From Pleurodeles waltl (taxonomy: Eukaryota > Chordata > Amphibia > Caudata > Salamandridae): a stretch of 64,000 nt of DNA. Both the position numbers and the translations under genes were made by a program. Shown piece by piece: positions 10,665-21,908 of the stretch; the stretch's first letter is position 1, and each line of letters begins with the position of its first letter. The stretch is from positions 348,434,027 through 348,498,026 of the forward strand of contig NC_090439.1 of NCBI RefSeq assembly GCF_031143425.1, written 5' to 3'. Under the pieces are notes generated by a model, which saw nothing but the letters and a program-made list of their open reading frames with translations, made no database searches and was not told where the DNA came from.

Positions 10665-11291
10665 ATGTCTCATACCCTTGGCCTTTAGAGTCTCCATACC
10701 ACTATACTGTTTGAATGCCTGTAGCAATCTTTCATATTAGGCATGTATCGTCTCCTTTGCTTCATGAGTTGTCCTGTCAATTTTAACCCAATCAATATCC
10801 TGAGGGGGCAACTTCCCTTTCAGAAATGTTATGACCTTCTGATACTTCTTCATAACGAACAGTAAGGGACCCTTGGGTACTAGATTCTGTAAGTGGTTCC
10901 TTTTCGGGCCAGTGAACAGCTCTCTTACATTCCGCCCACAAATCACTCGGAATGACAATGTCAAGCATCATGTTTAAATCAACCCACAACACCTGCAAAA
11001 TCTTCACAAACCTTTCAACCTTTTTGTACCATTCAACTGGCTTCTCTCACGATTTTGGGAAATCATTGGTAAATGTTGCAAGATCACTCCTACTCCATTG
11101 CAAATGTACATATCCCTCACCAGGCACCTCTCTCAAAGGGGAAGTTTTGATGCTTCCCTCTGCTCCAACCAGTGGTGGTTCACCAGAGGGTTTCTTCACC
11201 TTTTTCTTTTTTGCCCATTTGGTCTCCCATTTATCCAATTTATTCCATTTCCTAATGTTATGTATCAGTTCCTTAATCTGGGTCTTTAATC
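10665..11291 (-). pseudogene. ERV gag: capsid C-terminal piece
   Basis: The open piece at 10964-10737 reads as a helical Gag segment with 'GKLPPQDIDWVKIDRTT' near its end, and a second piece lies at 11319-11047. They sit between two MITEs and between recognisable nucleocapsid and upstream gag pieces in the same orientation. Capsid is assigned by position; I did not recognise a major homology region with certainty. Stops and frameshifts are present. Confidence 0.5.
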
Positions 11292-11294
11292 CTG

Positions 11295-12207
11295 GGGTAT
11301 ATTTATACTTGTTTTGCACCGAATTTGATCATTTTTTTTTAAGCAAATTCGGTGCAAAACTAACTGCACATTTATACTTTGGTGCTAGAACCGTCTAGCG
11401 CCACAGTTATGGAGTTGAAGTCATTTTTTGGAAGTGGAAACCTACCTTGCGTCAATGAGATGCAAGGTAGGCATTCCCATGCAAAAAAAGACTCTATGGC
11501 CTTAGCACCATACTTATCTTCCAGTGCTAAAATCACGCACGGAGTGGGGGCAAATAATGGTCCAAAGCTTGCTTTGCACCATTATTTAACGCCTGTCTCA
11601 GAGCAGGCGTTAGGGGACCCGTGGGCCTATTTCCATGGTGGAACACCATGGAATAAGCCCACAGGTGCCCTCCAAAGGCCCCAGGGACACCTCCACCGAC
11701 ACCAGTGGGGCAGTGGAGGATGGGGGACCCCATCCCAGTTAAGTATAGGTAAGTACAGGTGAATATTTTTTATTTTTTTAAGTGCCATTGGGGACCCTGA
11801 AATGGGCCCCCATACATGGCACTGAGTGCAGTGGCCATGCCAAGAAGACCCTGGTCCCCTGAGCTGGCCATTAGGGTGGTGGGCATGACTCCTGTCTTTT
11901 CTAAGATAGGAGTCATGTAGTATGGATGGTTTTGCATCAGAAAATGAAGCTAGGCTGGCTAGAGTCATTTTTTTACTCTAACCTGCGTAACATCATTTTT
12001 TGGTGCAAAAGCCCCTTCTCCCATATCGCCACCCCCACCCGGCTAACGTATTTTTTTTTTTACATTAGCCTACCCTTTGAGTCGGCTTGCACCATTCTGT
12101 AAATATGGTGCCCGGCAGGTGCTCAAGAATGATGCAAGATGGTGCAAAACTTTTTGATGCAATGTTGCATTAGTGCAGTTTTGGACCGAAAAGTATAAAT
12201 ATGCCCC
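11295..12207 (-). mobile_element. Harbinger-type MITE, 913 bp, inserted in ERV gag
   Basis: Termini are 'gggtatatttatac' and 'gtataaatatgcccc', with target duplication CTG at 11292-11294 and 12208-12210. The subterminal inverted repeat 'ttttgcaccgaatttg' and 'caaattcggtgcaaaa' lies near the left end, and the hairpin 'gactcctgtcttttctaagataggagtc' near 11886-11913. Paired splice-donor-like motifs occur on the plus strand at 11737-11761. It is a more diverged member of the family. Confidence 0.8.
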
Positions 12208-12210
12208 CTG

Positions 12211-13123
12211 GTGTCCTCATCTCAGAAATATCTATGTCACTAAAGCACACCCAAAAACGTCTTTGCAAGTTGTTTGTTTTATTTAAATCTACCTCATATT
12301 TCTGTGCCAATTCTGCCAACTTATCATGCACTTGGCCCGCTCGTTCAGTAATGTCCCTACACATGAAAGCGAGCTTCTATTCTTGGTATGTATCCAGCCT
12401 CTCCAATTCAAGATTTCCAACAATCATTGCTTCTGTCACTCATTTAGTCACATCTAAAATGCTCTCCCTTGGGGTGATAGAAGCATCCATTCACCCACCT
12501 CTGTGCTCGTACTCTCCTTAGATGCAGTGTTTCCATCAAAGAATTGTACCCACTCGTCTATTTCCTTGGCAATAATGGATCGTGTAACCGTAGGAATCTT
12601 TGAGGTGGACTGATTTCCCTGATTCAAAGATGATTCCCAGACGGGAGTAGTATGAGTAGGCATCTTTTGATATGACCCTATGGAAGCACATCCTGACATG
12701 TTTATTGTTGTATCTGTGCTTGCCTCACATGGAGTACCAGCATGAGTTGGAATTAAAGGTACAAAATCTTTGGCACTCTAAAACACTCTGCCTTTCAGCG
12801 TTCCCAGGTACATTCAAATTATACATATTTCTCCCAGAACTTTGTCTTGTACATAGGAAACACTGAACCCATAATGACTGGAACTGTAAGGACATCCACA
12901 GTACTCACTGTAGGATCGAGCAGAACACATTTTCTCTGTTCTCCTCTGCGAGACCAACATGCTGCCCCAGTAGAAGGAACTCCCACAAGGCTACGGGTCG
13001 AATTAGTAGGGTCAGCCGCAATAAGCAACAGGACCACTGCCACCAGCCTTTTGATTTCCAATCTTGTCTCTATTCTCATTATAAGGGGGTGGAGGTTCTG
13101 AAAGTAACATGTCCAAAAGACTA
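12211..13123 (-). pseudogene. ERV gag: middle piece with PPPY late-domain motif
   Basis: On the minus strand PPPPY is encoded at 13095-13081. This is the PPxY type of late domain by which many retroviral Gag proteins recruit NEDD4-family ubiquitin ligases for budding. Downstream open pieces at 12699-12454 and 12364-12170 are Gag-like but have no motif I can name. The piece continues the N-terminal gag fragment at 21913-22240, from which it is separated by an 8.8-kb Harbinger insertion. Several stops are present. Confidence 0.6.
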
Positions 13124-13129
13124 GGGGGG

Positions 13130-13723
13130 TCATTACAACATTGGCGGTAAAAGCTGCTTACCGCCATGCAGAAGACTGCCAAAACACCGCCGCGGAATTC
13201 CGCCAAAGCTATCATGACCCACATCTCGGAATCTGCCGAAATTCAGACACCCACACAAGACCGCCACACCAAAGGTCAGTGATAAACTGGTGAAAACAAA
13301 ACCTCCACCATCACGCCAACAGAAACACGCCCATGCTATCATGACACACGAATCCACGTGGTGGCCTTTCAACCGCGGTATTCCATTGGCGGTACACACC
13401 GCCGCACTCAAAATACACACATATCTCCAAAACACCGCCACATTGGACAATTGAAAATACACACACCTGATACACATACACATACCACTCCCACACACCC
13501 AACACAATATAAAACACACACCCACATCACCCACAAACCCCTACGACCATAATTCACGAACGAAGGCCAGAGAGACAGAGAGCACAGCAATTGAGAACCC
13601 CACCACACAGAGGCACACAACACCATCACCCACACAACATTACACGACAATACACCACACACCACTACACATTACCACACACATCAACACTTACATCACC
13701 CCACACAGCACCCACACCACCTC
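13130..13723 (+). other. 5' non-coding region of the large Harbinger
   Basis: The region starts with repeated 'ccgcc' and 'ggcgg' motifs (13143-13420), likely subterminal binding sites for the transposase or SANT protein. It ends with a CA-rich stretch of imperfect microsatellite (13430-13720) directly before the first SANT gene. No open frame of interest is present. Confidence 0.5.
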
Positions 13724-15248
13724 ATGTCACGCCAAAGACACCCCAAGTTTTCCGAGGAGGAGCTCAGGGTCATGGTGGAAATCCAACGAGTAGAGCCACA
13801 GCTATTTGGCTCACAGGTGCAGCACACATCCATAGCCAGGAAGATGGAGCTATGGCAAAGAATCGTGGACAGGGTCAACGCAGTGGGACAGCACCCAAGA
13901 AATCGGGAGGACATCAGGAAGAGGTGGAACGACCTACGGGGGAAGGTGCGTTCAGTGGTCTCCAGGCACAACATCGCGGTACAGTGGACTGGCGGCGGAC
14001 CCCCACCTCCTCCCCCACAACTAACAACATGGGAGGAGCAAGTCTTGACCATTATGCATCCTGAGGGCCTCGGAGGAGTCGGTGGAGGAATGGACACTGG
14101 TAAGTTAAATCTCAACTATTATACCCCCCACCCTACCAGCATGCCATCACACACCCCCGCCCTCACCCCCTCCCCTATCACTCCAACTCCTCACTAATGT
14201 ACTCATAACACAAACCACACATCCCAACACCAAGCCCTGCATGACACAACTAAGCATGGTCACCCATCACTAAAGCATGCTCACTGCACATACCCATAAC
14301 AACCCCCTAACCATCATCACACAAGCCCCCACACACGAATGCTTGCACTGGGGTACACGGTCACCCACCCATTGCACACCATTACACACACACATGCAAT
14401 AATCATGCTTTTACACCCCTGCAGGACCACTACGGAACGTCACCACACCGGACGGTCCAGACAACTCCACTCCACCCACAGAAGAGGCCCACAGTGATGA
14501 CAGCAGCTCTGCCCTACTGGATCCTGATGACCAGCCCGGACCATCGGGGGCCTCGGGACAGTCGGTTCCCCTCACACAGGCACAGCCCAACACTGACCTT
14601 CCACCCTCTGGTAACACCAGCACAGCACCCACCCAGCAGGCCCATACCTCCGTACCCAGGACACGTCAATCAGCTATGTGTCCACCACTACAGGGAACCC
14701 AGGATAACCCACCACCCCAACAACAACAGGGACCTGGGGGCAGTGGTAGTGGGCACATGGTCCAGGGGACGGAGGCACAGGAACACAGGGGAACTGGGAG
14801 GGCTGCTGTGCGACAGGGGGCGGACAGGCCAAGGGAACCCACTCTCCACGAGGCCCTCTTCTCCATCATGGGAGCTTACCACCACTCCCAGGAGACGATG
14901 GCGACAGTCCTGGCCAAGTTTCAGGAGACCCAGCGCCTGCAGGATGAACTGTATATGGGTTTCAGGGAGGAGCTCAGAACTATCAGCTCCACTCTGGGCA
15001 CCATCGTAGGGGTGCTGAAGGACATACAAAAGACCATGATGGACACCGTGGCACTCCAAGGGGCCCCTGACACTAGCATGGACGATGAACTGCCCACCAC
15101 CTCCGCCGGCGCTAGTGGACAGGATGCCCCGCCACAGGCCCACCACACCAGCACCCCACTGCCTGCAGACGGACAACCACCCCGCAAGCGGTCCCTGAGA
15201 TCCAGGAACAGGACAGAGCAAGATGGTAAGACACCCGCCAGGAAATGA
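13724..15248 (+). CDS. SANT/Myb-like DNA-binding protein of Harbinger transposon (two exons)
   Basis: In Harbinger transposons this accessory protein binds the ends of the element and helps bring the transposase into the nucleus. Exon 1 (13724-14099) starts at the first ATG and encodes a trihelix SANT/Myb domain at about residues 5-85 (FSEEELRVMV, WQRIVDRVNAVG, IRKRWNDLRGKV), then a proline run. A donor gtaagt follows at 14100. The acceptor ag at 14423-14424 opens exon 2 (14425-15248), and the one-base phase fits exactly. Exon 2 is Pro/Ser/Thr-rich and then helical and coiled-coil-like (residues with LAKFQETQRLQDELYMGF, TIVGVLKDIQKTMM). It ends in a basic RKRSLRSRNR tail. Both exons are open throughout, so the gene looks intact. 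A second donor-like gtaaga at 15226 leaves an alternative 3' end possible. Confidence 0.8.
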
Positions 15249-15435
15249 GACCACCCTGATTGTCCTCCCACTGTCCCACTTTGTTACCCTGTCCTGATTG
15301 GAACTGCCCCAGCTCCACTTCATATGCCCATATGGGCAATGCACCTGTGAGACTAATAGACTGGACTCTGCCATGGAAATTCCTCCACCGTCCCCCATCA
15401 TCATATCACTAACCCCCTCCATTTATGAGCACTGC

Positions 15436-15441
15436 AATAAA
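15436..15441 (+). terminator. Polyadenylation signal AATAAA for the first SANT gene
   Basis: A canonical AATAAA lies 188 bp after the stop codon, in the convergent gap between this gene and the minus-strand transposase. Confidence 0.5.
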
Positions 15442-15730
15442 CACCCTTGAACCACAAAACAATCTGGAGTCAGTCTGTGATTTGGTAAATATATATAATC
15501 AATGACAGTGTCAACATGCTTTCCATTTTTATAGCCAACATACCTATGTCACACATCACAAGTCCTTGAAGGATGCAAGAAGATGACACACGTTGCTAAC
15601 CACACCTGTGAAACCGTAATGGAAAGGTACAACTCAGTGACCAAATACTGCTATGAAATGACAGACAGGATAGAGGTAGAACTGTGAAAGTGAATGTAAT
15701 GATAAAAAGATAACTGTTCTCACCTGTGTG

Positions 15731-16849
15731 TCACTGGAAATATTGCCGTATGACTGACTCCCTATTGTCTATGTCTTCTTTCTCAGCGTCCTCCTCATCA
15801 CTGTCCACAGGCTCCACAGCTGCCACAACACCACCATCTGGACCATCCTCCTGAAGAAAAGGCACATGGCGTCGCAAAGCAAGATTGTGAAGCATCGAGC
15901 AGGTGATGATGATCTGGCACACCTTCCTTGGTGAGTAGAATAGGGAACCACCTGTCATATGGAGGCACCTGATCCTGGCCTTCAGGAGGCCGAAGGTGTG
16001 TTCGATCACCCTCCTAGTCTGCCCATGGGCCTCATTGTAGCGTTCCTCTGCCCTGGTCCTGGGATTCCTCACTGGGGTCAATAGCCAGGACAGGTTGGGG
16101 AAACCAGAGTACCTCAATAGCCACACACGGTGCCTCTGGAGTTGACCCATCATACAAGGGATGCTGCTATTGCGCAGGATGTAGGCGTCATGCACTGAGC
16201 CAGGGAACATAGCATTTACCTGCGAGATGTACTGGTCTGCCAAACATACCATCTGTACATTCATCGAATGATAACTCTTCCGGTTCCTGAACACCTGTTC
16301 ACTCCTGTGGGGGGGGACCAGAGCTACATGGGTCCCATCAATAGCACCTATGATGTTGGGGATATGTCCAAGGGCATAGAAGTCACCTTTCACTGTAGGC
16401 AAATCCTGCACCTGAGGGAAAACGATGTAGCTCCTTACATGTTTCAGCAGGGCAGACAACACTCTGGACAACACGTTGGAAAACATAGGCTGGGACATCC
16501 CTGATGCCATGGCCACTGTTGTCTGAAACAATCCACTTGCAAGGAATTGGAGCACTGACAGCACCTGCACTTGAGGGGGGATTCCTGTGGGATGGCGGAT
16601 TGGTGACATCAGGTCTCGCTCCAACTGGGTACATAGTTCCTGGATTGTGGCACGGTCAAACCTGTAGGTAATGAGTAAATGTCGCTCCTCCATTGTCAAC
16701 AGGTCCACCAGCGGTCGGTACACCGGAGGATTCCGCCATCTTCTCAAATGTCCAAGCTGACGGTGCCTAGGAAGGACAACAGCGACAACAGAGTCAACAA
16801 AATCCCAGGTATGTACCCACAGATACACAGAACACGACACCAAAGACAA
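15731..16849 (-). CDS. Harbinger (HARBI1-like) DDE transposase, apparently intact
   Basis: The protein cuts and re-inserts the transposon DNA. It is 372 residues with no internal stop. The order is: an N-terminal helical part, a helix-turn-helix-like segment (HPTGIPPQVQVLSVLQFLASG; S/T-rich 'MASGMSQPMFSNVLSRVL'), then the DDE_Tnp_4 core. The three catalytic residues are visible: Asp in GAIDGTHV (about residue 169), Asp in PGSVHDAYIL (about 216) and Glu in RRVIEHTFGLLKAR (about 282). The usual GDSGYP box is changed to RYSGFP. The C-terminus is acidic. The gene is convergent with the first SANT gene and divergent from the second. The true start could be downstream of the annotated Met, since the first 25 residues look unlike the family. 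Confidence 0.85.
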   Translation of the reverse strand: MSLVSCSVYLWVHTWDFVDSVVAVVLPRHRQLGHLRRWRNPPVYRPLVDLLTMEERHLLITYRFDRATIQELCTQLERDLMSPIRHPTGIPPQVQVLSVLQFLASGLFQTTVAMASGMSQPMFSNVLSRVLSALLKHVRSYIVFPQVQDLPTVKGDFYALGHIPNIIGAIDGTHVALVPPHRSEQVFRNRKSYHSMNVQMVCLADQYISQVNAMFPGSVHDAYILRNSSIPCMMGQLQRHRVWLLRYSGFPNLSWLLTPVRNPRTRAEERYNEAHGQTRRVIEHTFGLLKARIRCLHMTGGSLFYSPRKVCQIIITCSMLHNLALRRHVPFLQEDGPDGGVVAAVEPVDSDEEDAEKEDIDNRESVIRQYFQ

Positions 16850-17176
16850 AAATCTTCCTGTATGTGTGTCAACTGTAGGCCTAGGTATGTGTAACGCAGT
16901 TGCAAATTAAGCCATGTGGGCCCCTGAAATGGCGGCTGCCTGACCTCTAAACTGGGACAGTGGGATGTGAGGTAACTGCGCTGGCGTTGTACACCATCGC
17001 GGTAGGCGGGCGAAGACCACGGCGCAAAGCTGCATTGGTTAACATTGGACCCTATGGGTCCCAGGAGCCAATGATGAAGTGCGCCGGCGGTGATGATACG
17101 CACCGCCGCGGACATCACCGCCGCGGACGTGACTGCCATTTTCTATCTGTTCAATCACTCGATATCTGATCTTTGA

Positions 17177-19140
17177 CAGGAGAGGACCCACACTGCAAGT
17201 GCTGCTGTGACCTCGGTCTGGAAGAGACAATGGCTGCTGTGTCTGGGGCAAAGGGCCCCTGCCTTCACTGCTCAGGAGTTGGAGAAGCTTGTGGACGGGA
17301 TCCTCCCCCAGTACACGCTACTCTACTGTCCTCCAGACCAACAGGTAAGTACCAAGGGAGCACGTTGTATGGGCTATGCCTGGGTGGAGAGTGCTGGTTG
17401 TAAGAGGGAAGGGGGCAGAGTGCAGTGAACATGAAGGACTGTGAATGCATGTGCCACATGGCAAGGGCAGGGATGGGGGCCACTCACTTCGACTGTGCTC
17501 TTGCTAATGATTTCTCTTCTTCCCCTGTGCATGTTATGTAGGTCAGCGCCCACCAGAAGAAGGACATTTGGCGTGCCATCGCCAAGGACGTACGGACCCT
17601 GGGGGTCCACCAGAGACGGGCACCCACTGCCGGAAAAGATGGGAGGACATTCGCCGCTGGAGCAAGAAGACGGCGGAGGCTCAGCTGGGGATGGCCTCCC
17701 AACGTGGGAGGGGTGCCCATCGCCCCATGACCCCCCTGATGTTTTGGATCCTGGCGGTGGCCTACCCTGAGTTGGATGGGCGCTTGAGGGCATCACAGCA
17801 GACACAAGGGGGTGAGTACACAATCATTCTGTGGACTTTGCGCGCAGTTGAGGGGTCTAGGTGTGGGAGGAGGCCTGTGGGATTCCCTAGGCCAGGGCGA
17901 CTTCCATAGGCTAGGCCCCTCCGTAATGCAGGCCATGTGGCACACCACCCCACCGCAGTAGAGTGCCAAGTACAGGTATACATGCCCCTGTGGCATCCAT
18001 GTGTGTAGATGTCCACCATAGCCATGTAGGCCAGATCCCAGGAATTGCATCTGTAGAGGCCAGGAGCATGGCGTAGTGCAGGGGGCTGCTGTGTCTGTAT
18101 TGTCCGCCAACGGTAGCGGTATGCCATGCACTCAACCTGTCTTTCTTCTGTCCCCCCCCCCTTTTTCTGCTCTCCATGTTCTTTTGTGCATCAGCATCAT
18201 CAGGCGGAGGTACAGTGGCACCGGAGCACGAGGGAGCTGCATCCCACATGGCCATGGTGGGCCACACCACGGACTCAGAATGCACCAGCGGGACGGAGGG
18301 CGAGGGGAGCTTCACGTCGGGCACCGGATCCCCAAACAGCGACACGGACTCGTCCGCCGATGGGAGCTCCCTTGTGGTGGCGGCACCATCTGTGCCCCCC
18401 ACTTCTACAGGTACAGCCGCCACCTCCCCTACCAGCACCGCCCTCCCAGCAGCCCCTCAGCATTCGCCTCGTGCCCGCTCACCCAGGAGGGTGGGCATCA
18501 CCTTTGCCCCAGGCACCTCAGGCCCTGCCCCTGTCACCCCTGCTGCCCTCAGTGAGGAGGCCATTGACCTCCTCAGGTCACTCATTGTTGGGCAGTCTAC
18601 CATTGTGAATGCCATCCAGGGTGTAGAAAGGGAGTTGCAACACTGTAATGCATTCCTGGAGGGCATTCATTCTGGTCAGGCTGCCCTTCATCGAACCCTG
18701 CAATCTCTGGCCTCAGCACTGATGGCAGCCATTGTCCCTGTGTCTAGCCTCCCCCCTCCAACTTCCTCCACCCAGACCCAATCCCTTGTACCCCAGCCTA
18801 TCCCAAGCACACCAACAGACAAGCATGCACACACCTCAACACACAAAAGTAGCTCAAACAAACATAGGCACCACACATCCCACAGGCACTCACACAAGCA
18901 TCACACACACACACAGACACACCAACATCCACTGCCTCCACTGTGTCCCCCTCCTCATCGTCTCCCTCCTCCCTCCCAGTGTCGTCTACACTCTCACCTG
19001 CATGCACTACATTTACAGGCACTAGGACCCACACCAGAACACCCAGCACCACACCCCGCTCACCTGCACTCACCACCCCCACTCCCATTTACACGTCCCC
19101 TGTGTCCTCTCCCAGTGTGTCTGTGATGCCCCCTCCCTAA
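17177..19140 (+). pseudogene. Second SANT/Myb-like protein gene of the same Harbinger, three exons, frameshifted
   Basis: Exon 1 (to 17344) encodes 'FTAQELEKLVDGILPQY', the first SANT helix, and ends at a gtaagt donor. Exon 2 (17542-17811) supplies 'KKDIWRAIAKDVRTLGV', then in a shifted frame 'KRWEDIRRWSKKTAEAQL' and 'TPLMFWILAVAYPELDG'. It ends at gtgagt. Exon 3 starts at 18195 in matching phase and encodes a Ser/Thr/Pro-rich part and a coiled-coil-like segment (LSEEAIDLLRSLIVGQ, VERELQHCNAFLEGI). One-base shifts are apparent near 17260 and 17610 and in the CA-rich run near 18900, so this copy is probably not functional. The domain differs clearly from the first SANT gene, so this is a separate gene and not a local duplicate. 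Confidence 0.65.
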
Positions 19141-19394
19141 GTACACAAACGCGGGCACCCACACACGCAACATCCATCCACCTCACGAAAGCCTACAGTA
19201 CCTGCACCTGCACCCAAAACACCTAAAGTTATACCTCCTCTTCCTCCACTCCCAGACCCCCTCCAGCTACCCATCCCAGTGTTAGTCAGAAACTCTCCTT
19301 CAACAACGTTGACCTCTTTGCCCCCATCCCCACCCCCACCCCTCCAATTCATAAGTCCTGTAGTAGCACCTCAGCCAAAAAGACTCCTGTACCA

Positions 19395-19934
19395 GTGGTG
19401 CGTGTTCAAGGTGTGTGGAGTGCACCGGCCACCAGGGCAGGCAGTGTGACACGGAGCCAAAGCACTGCCAGTCCACCCCCTGTAAAGCACCCAAAGTTGG
19501 AAAGTGGCCGGCGGGACAGGTTGAAGACTCCTGGCGGCAAAACTTGTCACAAGGGTCCTAGGGGGATTGCAGAGTCAGCTGTGACTCCTCCAAAGGTGGT
19601 GAAGGGCCGGAGTAAGTCTGCACAGTCTGGTGAGAGCAGCACGGCGGAGAAGGGCGCCATCCTCCCCGGCGGACGGGACGCCACCGCCAGCACCGTCGTC
19701 ACTGGTCAGGAGACCACCGCCAGAGTCAGTGCCCAGGGGGGCCCGAGTATCGTCACTGGTCAGGAGACCACCGCCAGAGTCAGTGCCCAGGAGGGCCCGA
19801 GTATCGTCACTGGTCAGGAGACCACCGCCGGAGTCAGTGCCCAGGAGTGCCCGAGTATCGTCACTGGTCAGGAGACCAACACCGGAGTCAGTGCCCAGGA
19901 GGGCCCCGGCTGCCACAGCCCCGTTGGAAAATGA
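19395..19934 (+). other. Open frame of repetitive sequence, 179 codons, doubtful gene
   Basis: The frame is open and basic in its first half (KHPKLESGRRDRLKTPGG) and then consists of four 18-residue repeats. It may be a further exon of the second SANT gene or merely open because the repeat length is a multiple of three. I recognise no domain. It could be resolved by spliced transcripts. Confidence 0.3.
19698..19913 (+). repeat. 54-bp tandem repeat, four copies
   Basis: The phrase 'actggtcaggagacca' recurs at 19701, 19755, 19809 and 19863, an exact 54-bp spacing. Copies differ by a few substitutions. In one frame each unit encodes a motif ending VSAQEGPSIVTGQET. Confidence 0.9.
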
Positions 19935-19966
19935 GGGACCGTCATGCCACACACCAATGCACAGAG

Positions 19967-20225
19967 CAGAGACCGCCATGGCAAAGCCCAGCTGAACAAG
20001 GGAATCACCGCCATGGTGAAGACCGCTGAAAAGGGCACAGCACCGCTGAACAGGGCAGAGAACCGTTGAACAGATCAGAGACCGCCATGGCAAAGCCCTG
20101 CTGAACAAGGGAATCACCGCCATGGTGAAGACCACTGAACAGGGCACAGCACCGCTGAACAGGGCAGAGAACCGCTGAACAGATCAGAGACCGGCATGGC
20201 ATAGCACCGCTGGACAAGGAAACAC
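19967..20225 (+). repeat. Tandem repeat of about 119 bp, two copies plus a partial
   Basis: 'gaccgccatg' occurs at 19971 and 20090 with near-identical downstream sequence ('gaacaagggaatcaccgcc', 'gcacagcaccgctgaacagg'). A shortened third copy follows from about 20189. Confidence 0.8.
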
Positions 20226-20337
20226 CGCCACATCAAGCATCGTTATCCCATGTACAGCTGGGACTGTGACGGTACAGGAACCGTCACGGGAAGCTAAATG
20301 CAGTGTGGGCACCATTCCCCCTCCAGAATCGTTGGAG

Positions 20338-21035
20338 ACTGTTATCCACTTGAGAGACTGTGGCTTTGCACTCCCCATGATGGAACAGTGGGCAAACCAC
20401 CCACTGTAGAGACTTGAGAGACTGTGGCTTTGCACTCCCCAGGATGGAACAGTGGGCAAACCACCCACTGTAGAGACTTGAGAGACTGTGGCTTTGCACT
20501 CCCCAGGATGGAACAGTGGGCAACCCACCCACTGTAGAGACTTGAGAGACTGTGGCTTTGCACTCCCCAGGATGGAACAGTGGGCAAACCACCCACTGTA
20601 GAGACTTGAGAGACTGTGGCTTTGCACTCCCCAGGATGGAACAGTGGGCAAACCACCCACTGTAGAGACTTGTGAGACTGTGGCTTTGCACTCCCCAGGA
20701 TGGAACAGTGGGCAAAACACCCACTCTAGAGACTTGTGAGACTGTGGCTTTGCACTCCCCAGGATGGAACAGTGGGTAAACCAACCACTGTTATCGACTT
20801 GTGAGACTGTGGCTTTGCACTCCCCAGGATGGAAAAGTGGGCAAACCACCCACTGTAGAGACTTGAGAGACTGTGGCTTTGCACTCCCCAGGATGGGACA
20901 GTGGGCAAACCAACCACTGTTATCGACTTGTGAGACTGTGGCTTTGCACTCCCCAGGATGGAACAGTGGGCAAAACACCCACTGTAGAGACTTGAGAGAC
21001 TGTGGCTTTGCACTGCCCAGGATACATCAATGGGC
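20338..21035. repeat. 64-bp satellite array inside the Harbinger, about eleven units
   Basis: 'gactgtggctttgcact' begins at 20356, 20420, 20484, 20548, 20612, 20676, 20740, 20805, 20869, 20934 and 20998, so spacing is 64 bp with three 65-bp steps. Two unit variants alternate in the right half, with 'ctgtagagacttg' and 'ctgttatcgacttg' joints. Long minus-strand open frames across the array are repeat shadows. The regular spacing without unique spacers and the eukaryotic context exclude CRISPR. Confidence 0.95.
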
Positions 21036-21908
21036 ATGGAGCCCCGTCGTGGATCTGGCGTGGTGCTGTAATCCGGCTGAGGTGCCCTCCCCTTCCCTTC
21101 CCCCTGAGGTGCCTGTTGTATTTCTATCTGATGCCCCAGCATTGTTCTCTCCGTTTGTGGACAGGTGTCGTGTGTGGGCCTCGCGCATGCATTTTTGGCC
21201 CAGTGGTGCACGGACATTGATATGTGCATACCTGCACTGCTTCTCGTAATGTATATACTTTTGAATGTGTATCTACTTATCTGTATATATTTGGTACCTG
21301 TATTTTGATACATTACAATTTTTCGACTGATTTCCTTTGGTCTTTGCATTCTTCCGGGGGGGTTATGGGTTGTTACTGTGATGTTTTGACATGCATAGCT
21401 GTGTGTGTTATAATGTGCGAGGGTGGGGGTGGGTGTTTTGCATGTGTGTGTCCCTGACTTTTGCCTCCCCCCCCCATGTCGTAGGTGCAGTACTCACCGT
21501 TGTCTTCGGCACCGCCGTTGCTGGTGTTCATAAATGAGCAGGAAGACAAGGGCAGGTTGGATTTGTAATTCTGGCTCCATGTTGTCTTCCTTCCTCGTGG
21601 GATGTGTAGAAGGTGAGTGTTTTCCCATTGCAAAAGCTGTTTCCGCCGTGTTTTTATCCACGGTGAATCCGCCCCGGAAAAGGTGGCTGATAGGCGGGTT
21701 GTGATACTGTGGGCGGTACATTGTCTTCCGCCTGTCTGTTGGTGGTGACCGCCGCGCTGCTTGTCTGTACCGCCGTGGCTGTCGGAGTGTTAAAGTGGCT
21801 GTCTATGTTGGCGGTTTCCGCCACGGTCATAATTCCCTTTTTTTGTCCACCGGCCTGTTTGCTGTATTACCGTGCCTTTAACACCGTCCGCCAGGGTTGT
21901 AATGACCA
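21036..21908 (+). other. 3' non-coding region of the large Harbinger
   Basis: It contains AT-rich sequence with several TATA-like stretches (21240-21310), a G-rich run and GT-rich run (21350-21480). A run of 'ccgcc'/'ggcgg' motifs at 21500-21905 mirrors the left subterminal region. No open frame of coding quality was found. Confidence 0.45.

Noticed and set aside
13430..13720. Possible Pro/Thr/His-rich protein across CA-rich sequence
   Set aside because: The open frames come from the imperfect CA microsatellite upstream of the SANT gene start.
14688..15422. Minus-strand open frame of 244 codons
   Set aside because: It lies opposite the second exon of the first SANT gene, whose reading frame has the supported domain structure and splice phases.
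20184..20978. Minus-strand open frame of 264 codons
   Set aside because: It is a translation of the 64-bp satellite array. Several frames are open and all show the same repeat.
20338..21035. Possible CRISPR array
   Set aside because: The repeats are contiguous without unique spacers, lie inside a transposon, and the window is vertebrate-like.
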